In this document: positions 1-5,903 of the stretch, in pieces | How the letters are laid out: every line of letters begins with the position of its first letter | How positions within the stretch are numbered: position 1 is the first letter of the stretch | Origin: Planctomycetota bacterium | GTDB taxonomy: Bacteria > Planctomycetota > Phycisphaerae > Sedimentisphaerales > Anaerohalosphaeraceae | Assembly (NCBI GenBank): GCA_019456245.1 | Contig: VRUF01000033.1 | Location: 361-7,417, forward strand | Reading direction: 5' to 3' | DNA: 7,057 nt | Position numbers and translations under genes: made by a program | Notes under the pieces: model-generated | The model's input: the letters and a program-made list of their open reading frames with translations, nothing else | What the model was told of the DNA's origin: nothing | Databases searched by the model: none

Positions 1-621
1 GAAGGGCATCTCGGCTGGCCGCTCGATAATCCCAATCAGCCGGTTGTGCGGATTTCGTTCGATGAAGCGATGAAGTTTTGCAAGTGGCTAAGCGAAAAAA
101 CCGGCGCCGGCGTAACTCTTCCGACCGAGGCGCAATGGGAATATGCATGCCGGGCAGGGAGTGCGACACCGTTTAGCTATGGCGATGCGGATACTGATTT
201 TTCCGCATATGCAAATATGTCCGATATGACGATGCGTCAACTGGCACATGATACCGACGGCGGCCATACCGGTGACATTACGCCAAGAGAGAGGCGTTTT
301 AGCGACGGGATGCTGGTTACCGCTGACGTGGGAACTTACAAACCGAACAGATGGGGACTTTGTGACATGCACGGTAATGTGTGGGAATGGACGAGGTCAT
401 CCTATGCGGCGTATCCCTATAATGATGGGGACGGACGAAACGGGCTTACAGATGCCAGCGTTGAAAAGATAGTTCGCGGCGGTTCATGGCGCGATCGCCC
501 AAAAAGATGCCGCTCGGCATACAGACTAAGCTATCCGCAATGGCAAAAAGTCTACAACACAGGCTTTCGCGTAATAATCGAAACCGACAAAACACAATCG
601 CTCGCCGCCGGTCAAAATTAA
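1..621 (+). CDS. SUMF1/FGE-sulfatase domain protein, C-terminal part (5' end outside window)
   Basis: The reading frame is open from base 1 (EGHLGWPLDN...) to the TAA at 619-621, giving 206 codons. The GTG at 46 is internal, because conserved family sequence continues upstream of it. Family hallmarks appear in order: the PVVRISFDEAMKFCKWLS helix, LPTEAQWEYACRAGS, the WGLCDMHGNVWEW core, VRGGSW, a CRSAYR segment and a final GFRVI. This is the C-terminal half of the formylglycine-generating enzyme (SUMF1) fold. True enzymes oxidise a sulfatase active-site Cys or Ser to formylglycine, using a Cys pair just after GGS(F/Y). Here GGSW is followed by RDRPKR with no Cys there, and the only nearby Cys aligns with a later non-catalytic position. 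I therefore infer a non-canonical family member, such as a binding or structural domain or another SUMF1-type activity, rather than a proven sulfatase activator. Any N-terminal signal peptide or extra domain is out of view. Family call is firm; function is open. Confidence 0.9.
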   Translation, partial: EGHLGWPLDNPNQPVVRISFDEAMKFCKWLSEKTGAGVTLPTEAQWEYACRAGSATPFSYGDADTDFSAYANMSDMTMRQLAHDTDGGHTGDITPRERRFSDGMLVTADVGTYKPNRWGLCDMHGNVWEWTRSSYAAYPYNDGDGRNGLTDASVEKIVRGGSWRDRPKRCRSAYRLSYPQWQKVYNTGFRVIIETDKTQSLAAGQN

Positions 622-652
622 TCAACCCGCTTTTTTTGCGCAAATGGGTTGA
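622..652. terminator. Possible bidirectional terminator hairpin between convergent genes
   Basis: A 7-bp inverted repeat TCAACCC (622-628) / GGGTTGA (646-652) begins one base after the SUMF1 stop and lies between two convergent genes. The loop holds a T7 run and a TTTGCGCAAA palindrome. A T6 tract follows at 663-668 on the + strand, about 10 bases past the stem, which is farther than in a classical intrinsic terminator. On the - strand the stem is followed only by TTAATTTT. The position suits a shared terminator; the structure is only moderately convincing. Confidence 0.4.
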
Positions 653-689
653 AAGCACATGATTTTTTACAGGTTACCGATGCCGGCTC

Positions 690-1715
690 TTAATCCGGGG
701 ACTTTTCGACTTGAGGCAATCGGCCTGCAAGAATGTCGCCTATTGGCTTTAAAGTGTCGAACTGCATGAGTACGATGCGGATAACAGCAGTCATCGGAAT
801 TGCAAGGAACATACCTGGTATCCCCCACAGCAAACCCCAGAATGCTAATGCCATCAAAACCGTTACGGGATGTAAATGCAGACCCTTTCCGAGCAGTTTC
901 GGTTCAACTCCATTGCCGATGACCATCTGGATTATTCCCGGTACTCCAACTACAAGAGCAACCATCCATGGGTTCTGAAACTGTGCGACGGCGATGGGGA
1001 TCGGCAGGAGCGTTGCGACGATCGAACCTATCGATGGAATGAAATTCAGCAAAAATGCCAGTATCCCGAACACGTTAGCTAATTCCAGCTTGAACAATGA
1101 CAACGTCGCCCAAACAAGTATGCCGGTGATGGAAGAGAGTACCACTTTTATCGCGATGTACCTGCGAACCTGATGGTCGATCTCAGAGTATATACCTTGA
1201 CGAATTTCGTTTGAGTTTCTGCCGGCAAGCATAAAACATACGAAAATGGAAACCAGAAACGTACTTGAAATCAAACCTAACGCCGTTCCGAATGATCCCT
1301 TTATCAATCCAGGAACGCGTTCATTGAGCATCGCTAATATTTCCGACTGATCCGGGACAACGCCCCAGGTTTTGACCTTATCGAGGATAATTTTGACAAG
1401 ATTCACAAAGCTTTCACTATAACGCCCCGCCGTCGAAACGATGGACTGGATCGCACTGCTTACGAACATGAAAAGAACCGCAAGGATGACAAGAATGAGA
1501 ACAAGGGTAATTATCACCGCCAAAGCTCGTGGAATCTTCAGACGCAGTACCTGGAAATCAAGAATTGGTGAAACAAGCAGCGATATGAAAAGAGCAAGTA
1601 CGAATGGAATGAGCACAGAGCGTGCGTAAAGTAAAACTACACCGGTAGCAACGATAGCAATAAGTACCAGGGATACAACCACAAGCCGGTTCTGCTCGTT
1701 TCTCGAATCATTCAT
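690..1715 (-). CDS. AI-2E family (PerM/TqsA-like) membrane transporter
   Basis: A 341-aa polytopic inner-membrane protein of the AI-2E/PerM (formerly UPF0118) family, whose usual length is about 330-380 aa. Hydrophobic segments lie near residues 11-30, 33-50, 64-85, 143-163, 187-208, 213-245, 253-268 and 285-317. The family's C-terminal signatures are clear: NFIPSIG (224-230), VEPKLLGK (270-277) and a following FWGLLWGIPGMFLAIP stretch. A soluble, amphipathic region of about 55 residues separates the third and fourth segments, as is typical. Start choice: the frame can be extended 5 codons to a TTG at 1730, but the ATG at 1713-1715 has an AGGGGG Shine-Dalgarno 5 nt upstream (1721-1726), so I place the start there. 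Members include E. coli TqsA, implicated in AI-2 export, and transporters with Na+/H+ antiport activity, so the substrate here cannot be deduced. It is a single gene, converging on the SUMF1 gene and lying 174 bp downstream of the receiver gene. Confidence 0.92.
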   Translation of the reverse strand: MNDSRNEQNRLVVVSLVLIAIVATGVVLLYARSVLIPFVLALFISLLVSPILDFQVLRLKIPRALAVIITLVLILVILAVLFMFVSSAIQSIVSTAGRYSESFVNLVKIILDKVKTWGVVPDQSEILAMLNERVPGLIKGSFGTALGLISSTFLVSIFVCFMLAGRNSNEIRQGIYSEIDHQVRRYIAIKVVLSSITGILVWATLSLFKLELANVFGILAFLLNFIPSIGSIVATLLPIPIAVAQFQNPWMVALVVGVPGIIQMVIGNGVEPKLLGKGLHLHPVTVLMALAFWGLLWGIPGMFLAIPMTAVIRIVLMQFDTLKPIGDILAGRLPQVEKSPD

Positions 1716-1720
1716 TTTTG

Positions 1721-1726
1721 CCCCCT
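1721..1726 (-). promoter_or_regulatory. Ribosome binding site AGGGGG deciding the permease start
   Basis: Reading the - strand, AGGGGG ends 5 nt before the ATG at 1715. It overlaps the reading frame of the longer TTG-start alternative, so it argues for the shorter ATG-initiated protein. Confidence 0.7.
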
Positions 1727-1819
1727 GCAATAAAACATTCCAAGAGATTTATGCTGCAATACGATCTTAAGGATAATACATGCAGTTTCAACAAGCAAGA
1801 TAAATATATTCCCCCCAAT

Positions 1820-1877
1820 GCAGGATTTTGATGATTAAGCGAACGGTTTTGAATGCTCCGTTCGCCCTATATCCTGC
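1820..1877 (-). terminator. Nested hairpin downstream of the receiver gene (candidate terminator or 3'-UTR structure)
   Basis: Two concentric perfect inverted repeats lie just past the receiver stop codon. The outer arms are GCAGGAT (1820-1826) and ATCCTGC (1871-1877), 7 bp. The inner arms are GCGAACGG (1839-1846) and CCGTTCGC (1858-1865), 8 bp, around an 11-nt loop. On the - strand the inner stem is followed by TTAATCATC, not a clean U run, so intrinsic termination is uncertain. The structure could also stabilise or process the 3' end of the two-component transcript. Seen directly: the repeats and their position. The role is inferred. Confidence 0.5.
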
Positions 1878-1889
1878 TTCCCTCTACCC

Positions 1890-2309
1890 CTACTTTACAA
1901 GAGACTTGCGTTTTTCGATGATGCTTTCGATCTTTTCAAGCAGTTCGGTAAGATCAAACGGCTTGACGATATAGTCTTCGATATTGCAAGAATTGGCACG
2001 GGCGATATCCTGCGTCTGGCTTCTTGCCGTCAGCATTATAACAGAGATATCATCGCAACCGGGCTGCTTACGCAAAGCTTCGAGCATCTCATGTCCGTCC
2101 ATTACAGGCATGATCACATCGAGAAGAATAACGTCGGGCTGTTCCTGAATTGCCTGTTCAAGGCCTTCCTGACCATTGCACGCCGTTACCACCTCATACT
2201 CGTTCATCTCAAGCCTGTCCTGAAGAGTCTGGACGATATTCGGCTCATCATCAACGATCAAAACTTTTGTACGCTCAGTATTCTTTTTTAAACCAAATAA
2301 ATCAAACAT
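1890..2309 (-). CDS. Stand-alone response regulator receiver protein (CheY-like REC)
   Basis: A 139-aa protein made of one receiver domain with no output domain. All receiver landmarks are present: the acidic pair D20-D21 in VLIVDDEP, phospho-acceptor D64 in ILLDVIMPVMDG, switch Thr94 in MLTAR, and K116 in YIVKPFD. It accepts a phosphoryl group from a histidine kinase, presumably the one encoded just upstream, and must signal by protein-protein contact, since there is no DNA-binding or enzymatic domain. The short N-terminal tail MFDLFGLKKNTE precedes the first beta strand and the C-terminus is basic (IEKRKSLVK). The start is supported by GGAGA (2317-2321) with 7-nt spacing. It is the second gene of a kinase-receiver pair, 51 bp after the kinase stop. 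It could relay onward to a phosphotransfer protein or act as a phosphate sink; partner genes are not in the window. Confidence 0.95.
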   Translation of the reverse strand: MFDLFGLKKNTERTKVLIVDDEPNIVQTLQDRLEMNEYEVVTACNGQEGLEQAIQEQPDVILLDVIMPVMDGHEMLEALRKQPGCDDISVIMLTARSQTQDIARANSCNIEDYIVKPFDLTELLEKIESIIEKRKSLVK

Positions 2310-2360
2310 CTTTGTTTCTCCGTTTTTCTGCCAAACATCCTTATTGTCAGGCTATATTTT

Positions 2361-4127
2361 TCATTCGATTCGTTTTGCTGTCTGTCTTGCCAGATTCTCA
2401 AGCTCAATAATCTCACATGAGTGATCAGGATACACGCCTAAACCACATATCGGCACAATACCAGCCTCTATAAACTTGTTTTTCAACTTGTTTTTTACAA
2501 TTTTTTTGATTTTTCGGACCATTGCATCGATACGCTGTTTTTGGGCCCCGTTTATGACGAAAAACAACTCTGAAAAGCTCATCTGCAACGCCATATCCCC
2601 ATCGGAAAAATTCAGCCCATCTGCTGCTGCTGCGATTTCCCGTATCAAACGTCCGGTAACTTCATCTCCATGAATACTGCCAACATCTCCCGTCTCAAAT
2701 TGCAGGAAAATAAGCCCAAACTCACCACCGCGGGAAGAAGCCTGCTTAGCCATTGTCTCCAGGTGCTTATTGAGAATTATCGAAGGATCCGTCTTCGGCA
2801 ATGAGAAAGAGAATGTACTCCCTTCGCAGGCAGCACTATCCACCCATATCCTGCCGCCGTGCATCTTGATAATGCCATTGGCTATCGCCAGTCCGAGTCC
2901 TGTACCTTTATAACCGGCACCGGCCTGCCTGCCGATCTGGTGGAACTTGTCGAATACGTGCCTCTGCTGCACATCCGATATCCCGATTCCGCTATCGATG
3001 ACAGAAACAATAATATTTTCTGCATCGTCAGTGACACGCAGAGTAATCTTCCCCCCGCTGTCTGTAAATTTAATGGCATTTTCCATAAGATTGAACAGCA
3101 CCTGCAATATCCGTTCCCTGTCGGCGTACACTGGCCCGATCCCCGCTTCTAAATCGCTGACAATTTCCAGACCCTTTTCGACTGCCTTACCGGAAAAACA
3201 CCTAACCGCCTCGGCTGCAATGTCTAAAACGCTGACGATCTCAATATTGAGCGGCATATTCCCAGACTCCAGCTTGGATATATCCAGCAGATCGCTTATA
3301 AGCAGCCCAAATCGTTTACAGTCTCCGCCGATCGTATGCAGATACTCGCGGGTTTTCTTACCGATCTTACCGGTTACGCCTGCAAGAATGTTTGAAACCG
3401 AATTCTGTATTATCGTCAAAGGTGTTCGAAGCTCGTGTGTAATCGCGGCGATAAATTCAACCTTTGCCTTCTCGCCGGCCAGTTCATCGGTCACATCGCG
3501 AATTATAGCAAGACTGCCGACTTGTCCCCCTGTCGCAGCTTCCATCTTAACCCACCTGATCTGGAGTATCTTACCTTCAGGCGATTTAATCTGAAACTGT
3601 CCCCAGATTCCCTCGCTTATACTTCTGCTGTCGGCTATCAACTGACGCAAACCGAAATCATCCATAACTTTTAGCAAATCCTCAAGCGTGTCATCCGGCT
3701 TTAGACCGAGCATCTGCTTCGCTGCCGGGTTACCAGTTTCAAGCCCGCCGCCGGCATCAAGGATCAGTAAACCCTCAGTCATGTAATCGACTGCGGTTTC
3801 AAGTTTACTCTTAGGTAAACCCCCGCCGCAGACCGTACATTCCCTGACTAACTCTACCTCATCACAAATAACCTCTGAAGCCTCTTTCTCTATCATGGCT
3901 ATATGCTCTTGCGTTTGCGTAAGCTCTGCAAGAACAAGGCCAACAAGTTCATGACGAGAAATCACTGAAAATCTTTCATCTGAACCTTCAACGGCGACCG
4001 CATCCGAATCGCTTTCCTGCATTTTTGCAAGAACCTCATGCACGGGAGTATCCCAACTTACAACCAGATCGCAGTCCGGCTGCTCTGTGCAATGCTCTTT
4101 CACAAAAAGATCCGCAATTCTAATCAT
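2361..4127 (-). CDS. Soluble hybrid-architecture sensor histidine kinase (CBS-like / PAS / HisKA / HATPase_c / degenerate GGDEF-like)
   Basis: A 588-aa protein with no transmembrane helix, so presumably cytoplasmic. Parts in order: a CBS-like half module (about 21-68, ending FSVISRHELVGLV); a helical linker with C97-x2-C100 (CTVCGGG); a PAS domain (about 108-212, ending SLAIIRDVTDE); a HisKA dimerisation domain with H-box HELRTPL and phospho-acceptor H231; and an HATPase_c domain with N-box N350 (LMENAIKF), G1 DSGIGI (378-383), F-box FDKF (392-395) and G2 GTGLGLA (408-414). All kinase boxes look intact. Residues about 450-588 form an extra domain that resembles GGDEF in layout: LIFLQFE where LD(I/L)DxFK is usual, SFSEL (517-521) in place of GGDEF, then VPICGLGVYP like the vtiSiGva strand. 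If so, it is catalytically dead. It phosphorylates itself and most likely the receiver encoded 51 bp downstream. The start ATG at 4127 has only a weak upstream AAGG/GGCGG, so a nearby start is possible. Confidence 0.93.
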   Translation of the reverse strand: MIRIADLFVKEHCTEQPDCDLVVSWDTPVHEVLAKMQESDSDAVAVEGSDERFSVISRHELVGLVLAELTQTQEHIAMIEKEASEVICDEVELVRECTVCGGGLPKSKLETAVDYMTEGLLILDAGGGLETGNPAAKQMLGLKPDDTLEDLLKVMDDFGLRQLIADSRSISEGIWGQFQIKSPEGKILQIRWVKMEAATGGQVGSLAIIRDVTDELAGEKAKVEFIAAITHELRTPLTIIQNSVSNILAGVTGKIGKKTREYLHTIGGDCKRFGLLISDLLDISKLESGNMPLNIEIVSVLDIAAEAVRCFSGKAVEKGLEIVSDLEAGIGPVYADRERILQVLFNLMENAIKFTDSGGKITLRVTDDAENIIVSVIDSGIGISDVQQRHVFDKFHQIGRQAGAGYKGTGLGLAIANGIIKMHGGRIWVDSAACEGSTFSFSLPKTDPSIILNKHLETMAKQASSRGGEFGLIFLQFETGDVGSIHGDEVTGRLIREIAAAADGLNFSDGDMALQMSFSELFFVINGAQKQRIDAMVRKIKKIVKNKLKNKFIEAGIVPICGLGVYPDHSCEIIELENLARQTAKRIE

Positions 4128-4454
4128 ACCGCCGTTGCCTTATCAAATAATACATACATCTCTATAGTCACACCCCGCCTATAAACTGTCACATGGCAAT
4201 AATCGGCATTTTTAAACCCCCATTTAAGCAAAAAACCAAAGGATGGATCCATTCACAGGAAATATCGCCTCTTTTGCTGGTATGCACACAACAATACCCT
4301 GTTTTATGCCCTTAACCGCCTGTAGTAATACCGTTAAGATACAAAGGAATTACCACATACGGACAATTGCTTCACCCCCTAAGTTCCGATAACCGCCCTC
4401 TTCCACGTACTTGACACAAATTACGCTCTCTTGGAAATCATCGCAAACCGCGTT
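4128..4454. other. 327-bp intergenic region upstream of the histidine kinase gene
   Basis: No credible gene on either strand; the longest frames are short, lack ribosome binding sites and resemble no family I know. It must hold the promoter of the kinase-receiver pair and the 3' end of the rhomboid transcript. Visible small elements are two TGTGAC copies 21 bp apart near the kinase start, a 10-bp palindrome ATGGATCCAT (4243-4252), and a TTGACA hexamer on the + strand near 4413 with no good -10 partner and no gene to serve. I see no clear intrinsic terminator for the rhomboid gene. Confidence 0.6.
4167..4193 (-). promoter_or_regulatory. TGTGAC direct repeat, possible activator or repressor sites before the kinase gene
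   Basis: On the - strand TGTGAC occurs at 4193-4188 and again at 4172-4167, start-to-start 21 bp, which is two helical turns. The second copy runs into CTATAGAG, whose TATAGA could act as a -10 element about 40 bp upstream of the kinase ATG. The geometry would put a dimeric regulator on one face of the helix. Six-base matches are weak evidence, so this is only suggestive. Confidence 0.25.
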
Positions 4455-5375
4455 TCATTCGATACTCGTTGCCGGTACGGTAATCCGACGTGAACAACCC
4501 GGACATTTGCCGATTTTGCCCGCATATGAATTGCTCACTTTGATCCGCTTCTGGCAAGTACAAGTAAAACGAATATACCCATCATCGCCACTTGTCAGTT
4601 GATTCAGCAACGCACGGTCGGCGGCCTCTGCCTCCTGTCTCTGACGCAATGCCCGCTCGATAGCTGCATCACCGGGGCCTCGTGGAGCAGCAGCCTTGCT
4701 CTTTGTCCTTACAAGTACCGCTACTTTCTCCTTCATACCAAACAATCGCAAAAGAGATCGCTCGTCATCTTCCATCTTAACGATACCAAATTTCAGCATC
4801 GCTATCGCAAGGACAACACCCATCGCGAAACCTCCAAGATGGGCTGTGTAGGCAACCGCCCCCCCGCCGGCGACTACGCCATAGATATCATATGCCAGCC
4901 ACAACAATACCATCCAATAGCTCGAAACGGTAAAACGTCTGGTAAATATTCCCATAAGCCAAAGGCAGCTTATGTCATTAAGCGGAAAGAAAACAAGATA
5001 CATCCCGACAATTCCGTTGATTGCACCGCTGGCACCTAACGCCTTGCCGTCATTGAAAAGATTAAATGCAAAAGCGGAAAACAGGCCAACTCCGATATAA
5101 ACCGGAAGATATTTTATGTTACCGATTTTCGCGCAAACCGCGTTGCCAAAAACCCAAAGGAAAATCAGATTTCCCACTATATGGAAAATACCCCCGTGCA
5201 GCCACATATGCGCAAATAAACCCGTCACGTTGTAACCGTCAAGCAGAAGATCCTCGTGATCTTCTGGATCGACACTCATCTGCCATACGAAAACCAATAT
5301 TATCACACCGATAATCAACCAGTTAAGAAACGGCTGACGGTCAAAAGGTACATCCACCTCATAAGGTATTATCAT
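4455..5375 (-). CDS. Rhomboid family intramembrane serine protease with C-terminal zinc ribbon
   Basis: A 306-aa membrane protein. Residues about 1-200 are a rhomboid core: helices at about 17-33, 50-76, 88-106, 111-131, 150-170 and 173-197, the HxxxN motif H65-N69 (HIVGN), the catalytic GASG motif with Ser116, and the partner His179 in AHLGG. Ser and His form the catalytic dyad that cleaves transmembrane substrates within the bilayer. A charged, Ala/Arg-rich linker (about 201-262) leads to a ribbon with C272-x-C274 and C291-x2-C294 around an AGKIGKCPGC stretch. This is a short zinc-ribbon type often found attached to planctomycete proteins, likely in the cytoplasm or as a protein-contact module. 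The ATG at 5375 is preceded by GAGAAG with 6-nt spacing. The natural substrate is unknown. The neighbouring gene (5630) is divergent; no operon partner is visible. Confidence 0.92.
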   Translation of the reverse strand: MIIPYEVDVPFDRQPFLNWLIIGVIILVFVWQMSVDPEDHEDLLLDGYNVTGLFAHMWLHGGIFHIVGNLIFLWVFGNAVCAKIGNIKYLPVYIGVGLFSAFAFNLFNDGKALGASGAINGIVGMYLVFFPLNDISCLWLMGIFTRRFTVSSYWMVLLWLAYDIYGVVAGGGAVAYTAHLGGFAMGVVLAIAMLKFGIVKMEDDERSLLRLFGMKEKVAVLVRTKSKAAAPRGPGDAAIERALRQRQEAEAADRALLNQLTSGDDGYIRFTCTCQKRIKVSNSYAGKIGKCPGCSRRITVPATSIE

Positions 5376-5471
5376 AGTACACTTCTCTCATTATTACTCG
5401 CTTATCAATCCAGCTTGTCCTGCTGTATAATAGACAATTTAAAAGCACACTTTTACTACCCAACGCCGGTA

Positions 5472-5500
5472 TTTGTATCACATTTATCTTGAAAAATCAA
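5472..5500 (-). promoter_or_regulatory. Candidate sigma70-type promoter for the rhomboid gene
   Basis: On the - strand TTGATT (5500-5495) and TACAAA (5477-5472) are separated by exactly 17 bp. Each hexamer matches its consensus at 4 of 6 positions. The implied leader is about 90 nt. Weak but well spaced. Confidence 0.3.
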
Positions 5501-5518
5501 CAATTTATTCTTTATTAT
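5489..5518 (+). promoter_or_regulatory. Candidate sigma70-type promoter for the 77-aa protein gene
   Basis: TTGAAA (5489-5494) and TATTAT (5513-5518) each match consensus at 5 of 6 positions, with an 18-bp spacer. Transcription would start near 5525, about 105 nt before the ATG. It overlaps the -35 region of the candidate promoter on the other strand, so the two could compete. Confidence 0.4.
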
Positions 5519-5619
5519 GCTAACTTATCACCGCCATTTGCCGATATTTCTACTTGGTAGCGGACTTACCGAATAGGATTGCATCGCTGCCGTTGGGGTT
5601 GTTTAAAAAATTGAAATTC

Positions 5620-5627
5620 GGGGGAAG
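5620..5627 (+). promoter_or_regulatory. Strong ribosome binding site of the 77-aa protein
   Basis: GGGGGAAG ends two bases before the ATG at 5630, with the GGGGGA core 4 nt away. It is the most G-rich site in the window after that of the permease, and is a main reason to accept this small gene. Confidence 0.6.
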
Positions 5628-5629
5628 TT

Positions 5630-5863
5630 ATGACAAACACAAAAGAGTTTTACGATAAAATTATAGCCGGCGATCTCCCTGATTCAGAAGAGATCGACAA
5701 TGTTTTTGATGTCATGGATATGATGATGAAGGAAGTTAAGTCTGCGCATTCCGTTCTCGAAGATCTTGAAGATGCTCTCGGAGAATCCGAAACGCAGGCG
5801 GAAAATATACCGGACATCCGCCGCTTACTCCGCACCCCGGAGAAGCAAAGACAGGTATTTTGA
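5630..5863 (+). CDS. Small acidic protein of unknown function (77 aa)
   Basis: I do not recognise this protein. Support for a real gene: a strong GGGGGAAG ribosome binding site (5620-5627) directly before the ATG, a candidate promoter upstream, and placement in a gap where no gene occupies the opposite strand. It starts MTNTKEFYDKIIAGDLPDSEE, is rich in Asp, Glu and Met (VFDVMDMMMKEVK), lacks Cys and Trp, and has no signal peptide or membrane segment. Residues about 20-53 look like amphipathic helix, possibly helical hairpin or coiled coil. The last 15 residues become basic (RRLLRTPEKQRQVF). The charge split suggests a small soluble protein that binds another protein or nucleic acid, but that is a guess. 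It ends 40 bp from the convergent isomerase gene. An antitoxin-like role cannot be excluded, but no toxin gene is adjacent. Confidence 0.7.
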   Translation: MTNTKEFYDKIIAGDLPDSEEIDNVFDVMDMMMKEVKSAHSVLEDLEDALGESETQAENIPDIRRLLRTPEKQRQVF

Positions 5864-5903
5864 TTTACTATTTTCGATGTTCTATTGAAAAAGCGTGACA
5901 GGG

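Larger units (their letters stand above)
5376..5629. other. 254-bp divergent intergenic region (rhomboid on -, small protein on +)
   Basis: AT-rich region with no gene of its own. It contains candidate sigma70-type promoters for both flanking genes, with -35 elements that overlap around 5489-5500. The leader of the + strand gene would be about 105 nt, long enough for structure, but I recognise no riboswitch. A small inverted repeat AAAAG-CACA-CTTTT lies at 5441-5454. Confidence 0.6.

Noticed and set aside
1716..1730. Five-codon N-terminal extension of the permease from a TTG start
   Set aside because: The AGGGGG ribosome binding site lies inside this extension and is correctly spaced for the ATG at 1715.
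2947..3594. A 215-codon open frame on the + strand
   Set aside because: It lies wholly antisense to the histidine kinase HisKA/HATPase region, has low-complexity Ser/Ile/Leu-rich composition, no family motifs and no ribosome binding site.
4280..4395. Short + strand ORF in the gap upstream of the kinase gene
   Set aside because: About 36 codons, no ribosome binding site, no recognisable composition or motif.
4413..4445. TTGACA hexamer on the + strand
   Set aside because: No -10-like sequence at a suitable distance and no + strand gene downstream; probably chance.
4599..5039. A 146-codon open frame on the + strand
   Set aside because: It is antisense to the catalytic core of the rhomboid gene, and the predicted protein shows no domain or credible start signal.
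5630..5863. Toxin-antitoxin module including the 77-aa protein
   Set aside because: No second small gene is adjacent on the same strand; both neighbours are clearly other families.
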